DNA from: Flavobacteriales bacterium
GTDB lineage: Bacteria; Bacteroidota; Bacteroidia; Flavobacteriales; JABDKJ01
Reading direction: 5' to 3'
Assembly (NCBI GenBank): GCA_013002285.1
Contig: JABDKJ010000026.1
Location: 1-30,018, forward strand
Length of the DNA stretch: 30,018 nt
In this document: positions 15,560 through 22,736 of the stretch, one piece after another
How positions within the stretch are numbered: position 1 is the stretch's first letter
Layout of the letters: every line of letters starts with the position of its first letter
Program-made: the position numbers and the translations under genes
The notes under the pieces: model-generated
Databases searched by the model: none
What the model saw: the letters and a program-made list of their open reading frames with translations, nothing else
What the model was told of the DNA's origin: nothing

Positions 15560-15602
15560 TTTTTATTAAATTTAGAGATACCCTTTTTATTAAACTTAAA
15601 GA
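15560..15602. repeat. Near-perfect 19-nt direct repeat upstream of 15611
   Basis: TTTTTATTAAATTTAGAGA at 15560-15578 recurs as TTTTTATTAAACTTAAAGA at 15584-15602, with two differences and a 24-nt period. It ends 8 nt before the start of the next gene. It could be tandem operator half-sites or simple AT-rich repetition. Confidence 0.45.
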
Positions 15603-15610
15603 GAATTGCT

Positions 15611-16096
15611 TTGAAGTCAACATTATTTTCATCCTTATTCGCGCTTCTCTTTCTGGTATCTACACCTTTGAATGGACAGATGTCTTTCGATCATGAAGAT
15701 CCGGACGAACCAGAAGAAGCCATCGTTTACAATGACCAATTGATCAAGTTGAAAATGGTCATCAACCCCATGTGGGAGTTTGAATCTGCTGCCGTCAAGA
15801 TCTCTATGTCGAAAAATGAAAAGTTCGTAAGGTCTGCCGCTCCTGATAACAACGGTAAATACGACCTCTTTTTAAGATATGGCGAAGTCTATGACTTTGT
15901 GGTCTCGCAAGCTGGTTGTATGGATAAGAAATTCCGAGTAGACACGCGTTATAAAGGTTACTACGACAGTATGGTCCGTCAGATATTTGAGATCCATCTG
16001 AGAGAACCCAAGAAAGAAGATGATATTTCTGAGGATTACGCCTTTAAATTATTCAAGAACCAAAGAGGTAAACTTCAGCTCTTTTTCGAAGACTGA
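15611..16096 (+). CDS. Secreted protein of unknown function
   Basis: Unrecognised. The protein has 161 residues with a signal peptide at 1-22 (SLFALLFLVSTPLNGQ) and a mature part of beta-rich character: an acidic N-terminus, KLKMVINPMWEFESAAVKIS, then GKYDLFLRYGEVYDFVVSQAG and CMDKKFRVDTRYKGYY. The strand pattern resembles the small periplasmic carboxypeptidase-regulatory-like sandwich domains common in Bacteroidota, but no family motif is firm. The start is TTG at 15611; the next Met lies after the signal peptide, so the TTG is required for export. Its 3' end overlaps the convergent murQ by 22 nt. A tandem direct repeat lies immediately upstream. Confidence 0.72.
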   Translation: MKSTLFSSLFALLFLVSTPLNGQMSFDHEDPDEPEEAIVYNDQLIKLKMVINPMWEFESAAVKISMSKNEKFVRSAAPDNNGKYDLFLRYGEVYDFVVSQAGCMDKKFRVDTRYKGYYDSMVRQIFEIHLREPKKEDDISEDYAFKLFKNQRGKLQLFFED

Positions 16097-16890
16097 TCTA
16101 CGATCGCCTTTCTTACACTGCCTTTTTCCTTTAATAGCCGATTGGCTTCTTCATAAGTTATACCCAGCGTTTCCATGACCATTTTTGTGCCACGGTCTAC
16201 AAGCTTGTTGTTGCTCAACTGCATGTCTACCATGCGATTCCCGACAACTCTACCTAATTGGATCATTAGGCATGTCGTGATCATGTTCAACACCAATTTC
16301 TGAGCTGTACCTGATTTCAGACGTGTACTTCCTGTAACATATTCTGGTCCAACAACCGGAACGATAGGATGATCAGATACTTCTGTGACCGGAGCCCCAG
16401 GATTACATGTGATACACCCGGTGAGAATTCCATTCTCCTGGCACTTTTCAAGTGCACCGATGACGTAAGGTGTTGTGCCGGATGCTGCGATACCGACAAC
16501 CGTATCTTCTTTACTTATCGCATGTTCCTGTAAGTCTTCCCAACCAAGATCCCTATTGTCTTCTGCAAATTCAACGGCTTTACGTATAGCGCTATCTCCA
16601 CCCGCAATGATCCCCACAACCATTCCATGAGGCACACCAAATGTCGGAGGACATTCAGAAGCATCTACGATACCAAGTCTTCCACTCGTTCCTGCTCCGA
16701 TGTAAAACAACCTGCCTGCTCTCTGCATTCTCGGGACGAGATCTTTAACGAAAGCTTCAATGTTCGGAATTATCTTTTCGACAGCCAATGGAACATTGGC
16801 ATCCTCACTATTCATTCCAATTAAGGTCTCACGAATGCTTTTCTTTTCGAGGTCTTGATGGTTAGAGCTTTGTTCTGTGATCTTTTGCAT
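16075..16890 (-). CDS. murQ: N-acetylmuramic acid 6-phosphate etherase MurQ
   Basis: Cleaves the lactyl ether of MurNAc-6-phosphate to give GlcNAc-6-phosphate and D-lactate in cell-wall recycling. The protein has 271 residues, slightly shorter than the common 290-300. SIS-domain signatures are clear: IGAGTSGRLGIVDASECPPTFG at about residues 62-83, IAASGTTPYVIGALEKC near 133, and the MurQ-specific STRLKSGTAQKLVLNMITT and NRMVDMQLSNNKL. The acidic catalytic residue lies in DASECPPTF. It is the last gene of a minus-strand operon, 5 nt after the S4 gene. Its 3' end overlaps the convergent secreted-protein gene. Confidence 0.94.
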   Translation of the reverse strand: MQKITEQSSNHQDLEKKSIRETLIGMNSEDANVPLAVEKIIPNIEAFVKDLVPRMQRAGRLFYIGAGTSGRLGIVDASECPPTFGVPHGMVVGIIAGGDSAIRKAVEFAEDNRDLGWEDLQEHAISKEDTVVGIAASGTTPYVIGALEKCQENGILTGCITCNPGAPVTEVSDHPIVPVVGPEYVTGSTRLKSGTAQKLVLNMITTCLMIQLGRVVGNRMVDMQLSNNKLVDRGTKMVMETLGITYEEANRLLKEKGSVRKAIVDQSSKKS

Positions 16891-16895
16891 AATAT

Positions 16896-17102
16896 CTATG
16901 TTACCCGCACTTTTTGCCCCTCCAACTCCACCTCATCACCTGGCCTGATCTTTTTTCGCCTTTGCAATTCCACTTCACCATTCACTATCACCATACCTTC
17001 GTCCACGATCATCTTTGCTTCACCTCCTGATGAGCATAATCCCGTTGCTTTAAGCAATTGGATCAACTGAATGTATTCGCCTTCTATCTCGAATGTATCC
17101 AT
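16896..17102 (-). CDS. S4-domain RNA-binding protein (YbcJ-like)
   Basis: A protein of 68 residues that is essentially one S4 RNA-binding fold. The core is IQLIQLLKATGLCSSGGEAK followed by MIVDEGMVIVNGEVELQRRKKI and RPGDEVEL, where the conserved G-G-E-A-K and V-N-G-E elements contact RNA in the family. The target RNA is unknown. The ATG (17100-17102) abuts the TAA of the fused E1 gene with no gap, and murQ begins 5 nt after its stop, so all three are surely co-transcribed. Placement between a dehydrogenase and murQ says little about its role. Confidence 0.88.
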   Translation of the reverse strand: MDTFEIEGEYIQLIQLLKATGLCSSGGEAKMIVDEGMVIVNGEVELQRRKKIRPGDEVELEGQKVRVT

Positions 17103-19523
17103 TTAGATCACTGGAAAAGCATTGGGGTCGCTTTCATGCATCATAGCATAGACCTTTTCGACAATATCGCTGATACTTGGTTTAGAGAAGTAATCTCCAT
17201 CTGTTGAGTAAGCCGGTCTGTGGTCTTTAGCAGATAACGTTTGAGGTTCTTGGTCTAAAAGGCTAAAAGCTCCTTGCTTAACCAAAACCTGATCCAAGAT
17301 GTAAGCGCTTGCTCCGCTGGAGACATCTTCATCTAGAATAAGTAAGCTATTCGTTTTCTCCAAAGACTTCTTTATGATGCCATTCACATCGAAAGGCAAA
17401 AGGGTTTGTGCATCTATAAGTTCAACACTTATATCTAATTCTTCTAAACGCTCCACCGCAGTTGCACATAGGTTGAAAGTTGAACCGTAAGACACCAAAG
17501 TGAGGTCTGACCCTTCTTTTGTGATCTCAGGAACACCCAGTGGAACGTTAAATTCACCAAAATTGCTTGGTAATCTCTCTTTCGTTCTATAGCCATTCAA
17601 TGGTTCTATGACCAATGCCGGATCATTAGCTTGGATCAATGTATTGAACATTCCAGCAGCTTGGGTCATGTTACGGGGCACGCAAACATACATCCCTCTT
17701 AAGGCATTTATGATCGTTCCCATGGGGGATCCACTGTGCCAAATACCTTCCAATCTGTGTCCTCTTGTTCTTACGATCAAGGGAGCCATCTGTTGTCCCT
17801 TTGTTCTGTAGTGCACAGTTGCTAGGTCATCGCTCATGATCTGAAGCGCGTAAAGCAAATAGTCGAGGTATTGGATCTCTGCAATGGGACGCAAACCTCT
17901 CATGGACATTCCTATACCTTGTCCTATGATCGTACACTCCCTAATTCCAGTATCCATTACACGGTTCTTTCCGAACATGTCTTGCATGCCTTCCATGCTT
18001 TGGTTCACCCCACCAATTTTTCCGGTGTCTTCTCCAAATGTCAAGATCAAGGGATCGTTCTTGAATAAAGTTTTGAAATTCTCTCGTAGTATGATCCTTC
18101 CGTCCACCATTTCATCACCTTCGTACACTACCTCGGTCATTTCAACGTTCATGGCACTTCTGGGGCCTTCGTTGTAGAGTTGTGCGCTGTACCGGTCGTG
18201 ATTGATCTTGTTCTGGTTCGCTAACCAATTTTTGAGTTGATCTCTGGATGTAAGGTCCTCACCGCTGCTTTCCAATAAGGCTTTCCTTACAGCATCGTAA
18301 ATATCTTTTCTTATAGGGCCCAAAGTGCTTTTCAAGGCCTTCAAAGTCTCACTTATGGCTGCTCCATTGGTACTTTGTTCTGCAAGGTTATTCAAATAGG
18401 CCACAGCCGTGTTCAGGTCATTTTTTATTTCTGAAGAGAATTTTTCCCATGCACTTTTTTGCGCAGCCTTCACTTCTCCCCTCGCCTGCTCATGTATTTT
18501 CTGCAGTTGTTTTTTTGTAGCAATAGGCTCACCATCATACTCGAAATCCAAGATCCAATTCTTGAATCGCTCAATGCAATCGTATTCCTCTTCCCATTGT
18601 AATCTCTTTTTTGACTTATAACGTTCGTGCGAACCTGAAGTCGAATGCCCCTGAGGTTGCGTCACTTCCTCTACATGGATGAGCACTGGCACATGCTCCT
18701 CACGAGCTAACTCGATGGCTTTCTTATAGGTATGTAAAAGGTGGGCATAATCCCAACCCTTGGTCTTATAGATCTCGAAACCGGGTTGATCGGTTGTTCT
18801 TTGAAAACCAGCTAAGGCTTCAGAAATACTTCCTTTTATAGTTTGATATTCTTTAGGAACACTGATCCCATATCCATCATCCCAAATATTCATAGCCAAA
18901 GGAACCTGGAGAACTCCTGCTGCATTCAAGGTTTCCCAAAACATTCCCTCTGATGTACTTGCATCTCCTATGGTACCAAAAGCTACTTCATTCCCTTTGC
19001 TGCTCAATTTCTTGTATTTGTGCAGGACTTTGTTGTTTCGGAAAAGCTTAGAAGCAAAAGCTAATCCCAACAAACGTGGCATCTGAGATGCCGTAGGGGA
19101 AACATCTGCACTGGAATTCTTCAATTTTGCTAATGACAAAAGATCTCCGTTGCTATTTACATTTGCTGTGGTATAGTGACCACCCATTTGCCTCCCGGCA
19201 GAATGAGGGTCTCGATCTAGGTCTGTATGTGCATAAAGCCCTGAGAAGAATTGTTCTACCGTGAGCTTTCCAATTGCCATCATGAAAGTTTGATCCCGAT
19301 AATATCCTGATCTCCAATCGCCTTCCTGGAATTGCTTGGCCATAGCTATCTGCGCTAACTCTTTGCCATCTCCAAAGATCCCGAACTTCGCTTTTCCTGT
19401 GAGTACTTCTTTCCTGCCCAATAAAGAGGTTTCCCTACTTAGGCAAGCTAGTTTTAGATCTGCTAAGATCTCATCTACAAAAGGAGCTATCTTCTTATTT
19501 TTTTTTGCGGTTTTTGTGGCCAT
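17103..19523 (-). CDS. Fused 2-oxoacid dehydrogenase E1 alpha-beta subunit
   Basis: Thiamin-diphosphate E1 component of a 2-oxoacid dehydrogenase complex, most like the branched-chain (2-oxoisovalerate) type. The protein has 806 residues with alpha and beta chains in one polypeptide. The alpha part (about 1-330) has SAGRQMGGHY and the TPP motif GDASTSEGMFWETLN...NIWDDGYG; an alpha-helical linker of roughly 100 residues follows; the beta part (about 450-806) has FGEDTGKIGGVNQSMEGMQ, IRECTIIGQGIGMSMRGLRP and RTRGHRLEGIWHSGSPMG. E2 and E3 genes are not in the window. It is first gene of the operon with the S4 gene and murQ, and a good promoter candidate lies upstream. Pyruvate as substrate cannot be excluded. 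Confidence 0.9.
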   Translation of the reverse strand: MATKTAKKNKKIAPFVDEILADLKLACLSRETSLLGRKEVLTGKAKFGIFGDGKELAQIAMAKQFQEGDWRSGYYRDQTFMMAIGKLTVEQFFSGLYAHTDLDRDPHSAGRQMGGHYTTANVNSNGDLLSLAKLKNSSADVSPTASQMPRLLGLAFASKLFRNNKVLHKYKKLSSKGNEVAFGTIGDASTSEGMFWETLNAAGVLQVPLAMNIWDDGYGISVPKEYQTIKGSISEALAGFQRTTDQPGFEIYKTKGWDYAHLLHTYKKAIELAREEHVPVLIHVEEVTQPQGHSTSGSHERYKSKKRLQWEEEYDCIERFKNWILDFEYDGEPIATKKQLQKIHEQARGEVKAAQKSAWEKFSSEIKNDLNTAVAYLNNLAEQSTNGAAISETLKALKSTLGPIRKDIYDAVRKALLESSGEDLTSRDQLKNWLANQNKINHDRYSAQLYNEGPRSAMNVEMTEVVYEGDEMVDGRIILRENFKTLFKNDPLILTFGEDTGKIGGVNQSMEGMQDMFGKNRVMDTGIRECTIIGQGIGMSMRGLRPIAEIQYLDYLLYALQIMSDDLATVHYRTKGQQMAPLIVRTRGHRLEGIWHSGSPMGTIINALRGMYVCVPRNMTQAAGMFNTLIQANDPALVIEPLNGYRTKERLPSNFGEFNVPLGVPEITKEGSDLTLVSYGSTFNLCATAVERLEELDISVELIDAQTLLPFDVNGIIKKSLEKTNSLLILDEDVSSGASAYILDQVLVKQGAFSLLDQEPQTLSAKDHRPAYSTDGDYFSKPSISDIVEKVYAMMHESDPNAFPVI

Positions 19524-19544
19524 CTATCATTAAAAATTGCCCCG

Positions 19545-19572
19545 TAAAGATACGATTTTCAGAAGGTTTCAA
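19545..19572 (-). promoter_or_regulatory. Candidate promoter of the E1-S4-murQ operon
   Basis: On the minus strand TTG (plus 19570-19572), 17 nt, TATCTTTA (plus 19545-19552), then CGGGGC. One base off TAnnTTTG. The leader to the ATG at 19523 is about 15 nt. Confidence 0.5.
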
Positions 19573-19579
19573 GTCATCT

Positions 19580-21154
19580 TTATATCGCCTCTTCTTCACA
19601 TGAAACACATAGAAGACCATCTTCGCTCATTAGCCAGGTCTCTTCTACCATGTCATTGTCCCAAATACCTTTTACGTTGGGAATGTTATACATGATGTTT
19701 CGCATAGACCTATCAAAAAATATTTTGTGCCCTACAGGCAAACGCAGGATCACCTCTACCTTTTGATTTCTGAAAAGATCCTTCTTATTGATAGTTATGA
19801 ATGGATCAAATATCATTTTCTCACCTTTTACATTCCAATCGTAAGATATACCGGAGATCCTTTTCTTTGCTTCACTTTCATTTCTACCATCGCAAGATCG
19901 AATGACCTCAACCTGTGGAATGGTATCGTATGCACTTTGCAATACAGTGAATTCCACTCGCTCCATTTTTACGACATCATTGTCAAATCTCAAGAAGGAA
20001 CCTCCATCATGATGTCTGTAGTTATCTTTTTTCTCACTGCTTTCCAGAATGATCGTTTCGGCTTCAACCTCTACTCTGCTTATATCCTGAACGATCTCGT
20101 GGCGTGTGTGCTCCTTGGTCAGTCTGAGTGCAGATGTTGCGGCCAAAGAAACTCCAACTATGAAAACCATGACCAGTACCCAACCTAAGGCTTTGGAATT
20201 CGTCCTTATCTTAAATATCAATTTCAGGCCGGCATAGATCAAAGCTGTAAGGGGTGCAACCACAGCCATAAGTATTCCCAGTGTCAAAAGACCTCCTTGG
20301 CTACTGTCACCTATGTAAAGATCTTTAATGTCTCCGAATGAAATCGCATCACCTATAGAACTTCTTTGAAAATCTATTGCTGCTGGATCCACCAAAAAGA
20401 ACAGTAAGCAAATAAGTACAATAAGTCCTATAAAAAGCAATCCTGCTCCGAAGATCTTTCCAACGAATTTGAACAGTGCTTTGAATATTGATATGATCGC
20501 ATCGAAAAAACTCTTTAAGCCACTCCTCACCTTCTCTTTTCTCGCCCCTTGCGAAGAATGGCTATCTGCGTTTCCCACTAGAGAGTCTATTCCGTCATCT
20601 ACTACTTTCTTGATGTTCTCAACTGTAACAGGTTCTCCATACATCTGTATCTTTTCTGCTGTTGTTTCTGCTTTAGGGATAACTACCCATAGAATGATGT
20701 AAGTAAGCAATCCGAATCCCGCGAATATAAATAGGACTACGGCTAAAATTCTTAGCCATACAGGGTCCCAACCGAAGTAATTTGAAATACCGGAACAAAC
20801 ACCACCGATCAAAGAATTGTCTTTGTCTCTAAAAAGTCTTTTCTTCTTTCCTTTACGAGAAGATCTTTGCTGCGAACTTTCCTCAAATCCTTCATCAACA
20901 TATTCTTCTGGTTGACCCATAATGCTTATCACACGATCTACGTCCTCTATATTTATTACTTCTTTTCGGTCATTGATGTCTTCCATGAACAGTTCTCCTA
21001 TCCTAGATTCTATATCAGTGATGACCTCATCTGAACCCACATCGTTCTTCAAATACTTTCTGATCGTATCCAGATAATTTTTGAGTCTTTCATAGGCCGC
21101 TTCTTCAATATTGAAAATGAGGCCGTTTATATTTACTGAGATCGTCTTATTCAT
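19580..21154 (-). CDS. PspC-domain membrane protein
   Basis: Multi-pass inner-membrane protein, 524 residues, of the Bacteroidota PspC-domain type linked in general terms to envelope stress. A cytoplasmic N-terminal part (residues 1-95: VNINGLIFNIEEAAYERLKN, then VITDIESRIGELF) resembles a small helical regulatory domain. The PspC domain spans about 105-163 (LFRDKDNSLIGGVCSGISNY, FGWDPVWLRI, then two hydrophobic segments). More helices lie near 228-256, 288-315 and 322-343. The C-terminal 180 residues are beta-rich and end in a Cys pair, CVSCEEEAI. The start overlaps the PadR stop by 4 nt (ATGA), so the two are coupled. The PadR gene and promoter region at 21877-21918 probably control it. Confidence 0.87.
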   Translation of the reverse strand: MNKTISVNINGLIFNIEEAAYERLKNYLDTIRKYLKNDVGSDEVITDIESRIGELFMEDINDRKEVINIEDVDRVISIMGQPEEYVDEGFEESSQQRSSRKGKKKRLFRDKDNSLIGGVCSGISNYFGWDPVWLRILAVVLFIFAGFGLLTYIILWVVIPKAETTAEKIQMYGEPVTVENIKKVVDDGIDSLVGNADSHSSQGARKEKVRSGLKSFFDAIISIFKALFKFVGKIFGAGLLFIGLIVLICLLFFLVDPAAIDFQRSSIGDAISFGDIKDLYIGDSSQGGLLTLGILMAVVAPLTALIYAGLKLIFKIRTNSKALGWVLVMVFIVGVSLAATSALRLTKEHTRHEIVQDISRVEVEAETIILESSEKKDNYRHHDGGSFLRFDNDVVKMERVEFTVLQSAYDTIPQVEVIRSCDGRNESEAKKRISGISYDWNVKGEKMIFDPFITINKKDLFRNQKVEVILRLPVGHKIFFDRSMRNIMYNIPNVKGIWDNDMVEETWLMSEDGLLCVSCEEEAI

Positions 21155-21486
21155 TTCTTAAGGGTTTTGGTGGTTTTTTTAACTGCGTTTACTAATTCTG
21201 CCCAAGTTATGTGCAACTCCGTCAAGAATTTCTCGCCTTCATCTGTCAAGCGATAATATTTTCTCGGTGGCCCAGACTTGGACTCTTCCCATCTGTAAGC
21301 CAAAATGCCTGCATTCTTCAGTCTCATCAGCAAAGGGTAAATGGTTCCTTCCACTACCAATAGTTTTGCGTCTTTGAGTTCCGCTAGAATATCCGAAGGA
21401 TAGGCCTCTTGAGCTTGCAAAATGGAAAGAATACAATACTCCAGGACTCCCTTCCTCATTTGTGCTTTTGTATTCTCTAATTTCAT
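21151..21486 (-). CDS. PadR-family transcriptional regulator
   Basis: Winged-helix repressor-type regulator, 111 residues from ATG 21486 (MKLENTKAQMRKGVLEYCIL). The open frame runs further upstream but that part is the non-coding gap after the preceding gene. The family signature is complete: QMRKGVLEYCILSILQAQEA, then LLVVEGTIYPLLMRLKNAGI and PPRKYYRLTDEGEKFL for the wing. A short C-terminal helix follows, which in PadR proteins makes the dimer. It lies between a small secreted protein and the PspC protein, which it overlaps by 4 nt. Autoregulation of this operon through the palindrome at 21898-21918 is the natural guess; the inducing signal is unknown. Confidence 0.92.
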   Translation of the reverse strand: MKLENTKAQMRKGVLEYCILSILQAQEAYPSDILAELKDAKLLVVEGTIYPLLMRLKNAGILAYRWEESKSGPPRKYYRLTDEGEKFLTELHITWAELVNAVKKTTKTLKK

Positions 21487-21520
21487 ATTCTTTATAAATA
21501 AATAATTTAATTCGGGTCTA

Positions 21521-21838
21521 TTACATCTTTCTTGGAGCCGTAATAACCACCTCATCCAATTGGATCATTGGCACCATTTCTCCTTCTATTAAAGTAGCTT
21601 CAAATCTATTCTTTCCAGTATAGGTCGCTACGATCTCAACTTCTGGTAGATCTATCACCCAGAGATCTTCATTTTCTTTTTTCTTTTCGATCAGGTTTTC
21701 GAAGGATGGTAACTCGAAAGTCACTACACGATCGTTTTCGTATACAGTTGGTTCAGTGACCACGGCATCTGAATTATGGGCTGAGCCCAGTGAAGTTGCG
21801 ATGATCAATAGTGCTTTTATTACAAGGTCTACTAACAT
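21521..21838 (-). CDS. Small exported protein, first gene of the PadR-PspC operon
   Basis: Unrecognised. The protein has 105 residues with a likely signal peptide or N-terminal anchor (MLVDLVIKALLIIATSLGSA). The mature part is acidic and has two related segments, LPEVEIVATYTGK and LDEVVITAPRK, the second at the very C-terminus. LDEVVITAP looks like the LDEVVVTG linker found before the plug of SusC/RagA and other TonB-dependent receptors, but here no plug or barrel follows. PadR begins 34 nt downstream and a strong promoter candidate lies upstream, so this seems to be the leading gene of a three-gene operon. It may be a small periplasmic partner or target of the PspC system; that is inference. 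Confidence 0.68.
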   Translation of the reverse strand: MLVDLVIKALLIIATSLGSAHNSDAVVTEPTVYENDRVVTFELPSFENLIEKKKENEDLWVIDLPEVEIVATYTGKNRFEATLIEGEMVPMIQLDEVVITAPRKM

Positions 21839-21876
21839 GGTTGTGTATTATTAATTGTTTATAGTAATATCTTATA

Positions 21877-21908
21877 CAAATATATGTCTTTAACTTGGTA
21901 CTATGCAA
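21877..21908 (-). promoter_or_regulatory. Promoter of the small protein-PadR-PspC operon
   Basis: On the minus strand TTG (plus 21906-21908), 21 nt, TATATTTG (plus 21877-21884), an exact match to the Bacteroidota -7 consensus. The leader to ATG 21838 is about 32 nt. The -33 element is inside the palindrome at 21898-21918. Confidence 0.6.
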
Positions 21909-21918
21909 TACATTGTAC
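21898..21918. promoter_or_regulatory. Imperfect 21-bp palindrome, candidate PadR operator
   Basis: GTACTATGCAATACATTGTAC has 8 of 10 symmetric pairs about a central A. It covers the -33 element of the operon promoter, so a bound dimer would block RNA polymerase. PadR is encoded in the operon itself. Binding is inferred from place and symmetry only. Confidence 0.4.
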
Positions 21919-22026
21919 TATAAATTTTAAAAAATTGTTACCAATTAGGTTCAAATACGGATGAACGGTATTGCGATCGTTTAAAAGGAATTGTGGTTTG
22001 TTTATAAGAAAAAGAGGCATTTCTCG

Positions 22027-22054
22027 TTGTAGGTAAAGACCCTCACTAACTTTG
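22027..22054 (+). promoter_or_regulatory. Candidate promoter of the receiver-domain gene
   Basis: TTG at 22027-22029, 17 nt, TAACTTTG at 22047-22054 (exact TAnnTTTG). The predicted leader is about 31 nt. It diverges from the PadR operon promoter across the 253-nt gap 21839-22091. Confidence 0.5.
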
Positions 22055-22091
22055 AACTTACAGCAATACTTCTATTTAACACAGCACTAAA

Positions 22092-22448
22092 ATGAAGATC
22101 TTATATTTAGACAAAGACGAAGACAAGACAAGTGTATTAAGGGAAAAATTGTCAATGGACGGACTTATAATAGAACGTCTTGAGAATGTGTCGCAGGCCA
22201 TTAGGGCACTTCTTACGAGCAGATATGACCTTGTCATCTCCGATATTTTCCTAGACGAACTGGATGGATACGATCTTCTGAAGTTGATGAAGAAATTCGA
22301 TCTAAAGCACCCTGTTGTGTTTTATACCCATAAAGATGACGAATTGGAAAAAGCCTTGGCAATAAACGAAGGAGCTTTCACTTTGATCAAAAAGGGAAAT
22401 TCAACAGAACTAAATGAAGTGATCGAACAACTGACGTTAGCTGTCTGA
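22092..22448 (+). CDS. Stand-alone response-regulator receiver protein
   Basis: CheY-like receiver domain, 118 residues, with no output domain, so it must act through protein contacts or phosphorelay. The acidic pocket (LDKDED, residues 6-11), phospho-acceptor Asp51 (LVISDIFLDELDGYDLL), Thr79 (FYTHKDD) and Lys100/101 (LIKKG) are all in place. No histidine kinase is encoded in the window. It has its own promoter candidate and its 3' end overlaps the convergent small lipoprotein gene by 12 nt. Confidence 0.9.
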   Translation: MKILYLDKDEDKTSVLREKLSMDGLIIERLENVSQAIRALLTSRYDLVISDIFLDELDGYDLLKLMKKFDLKHPVVFYTHKDDELEKALAINEGAFTLIKKGNSTELNEVIEQLTLAV

Positions 22449-22736
22449 TAGCTTTTCATTTTTTATAACGATCATTGTGATCGTTAACATTCTCTTATTA
22501 ATGTATTCCAACATATCGCGATCGGTTTTGTAAAGATCTACAAAGCGATCATCTCTCCTATTTTGCCTTCTTCGTGCAGATATGACCCAACGTGTTCTAC
22601 GTATATGATAGAAGCTGTTAAAGAATGGGGTGCTCTTAAAGGTACATGGTTGGGTATAAAGCGCATCGGGCGTTGTCATCCGTGGGGAAGCACAGGATAT
22701 GACCCAGTGCCAAAAAAAGAAGAAAATAAGGGTCAA
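22437..22736 (-). CDS. Small predicted lipoprotein downstream of DUF58
   Basis: A protein of 99 residues I do not recognise. The N-terminus MTLIFFFFWHWVISCASP is a short hydrophobic segment ending in a lipobox-like VISC, so a lipoprotein is likely. The rest is basic and polar: RTRWVISARRRQNRRDDRF, then LYKTDRDMLEYINKRMLTI near the C-terminus. The start is TTG 22736, whose bases overlap the DUF58 stop as TTGA; this coupling is the main sign that the gene is real. The 3' end overlaps the receiver-domain gene by 12 nt. A chance frame remains possible. Confidence 0.6.
   Translation of the reverse strand: MTLIFFFFWHWVISCASPRMTTPDALYTQPCTFKSTPFFNSFYHIRRTRWVISARRRQNRRDDRFVDLYKTDRDMLEYINKRMLTITMIVIKNEKLSDS

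Noticed and set aside
19727..20188. 153-codon plus-strand frame
   Set aside because: It is the antisense shadow of the PspC-domain gene, with Tyr/Ile/Ser-rich low-quality sequence.
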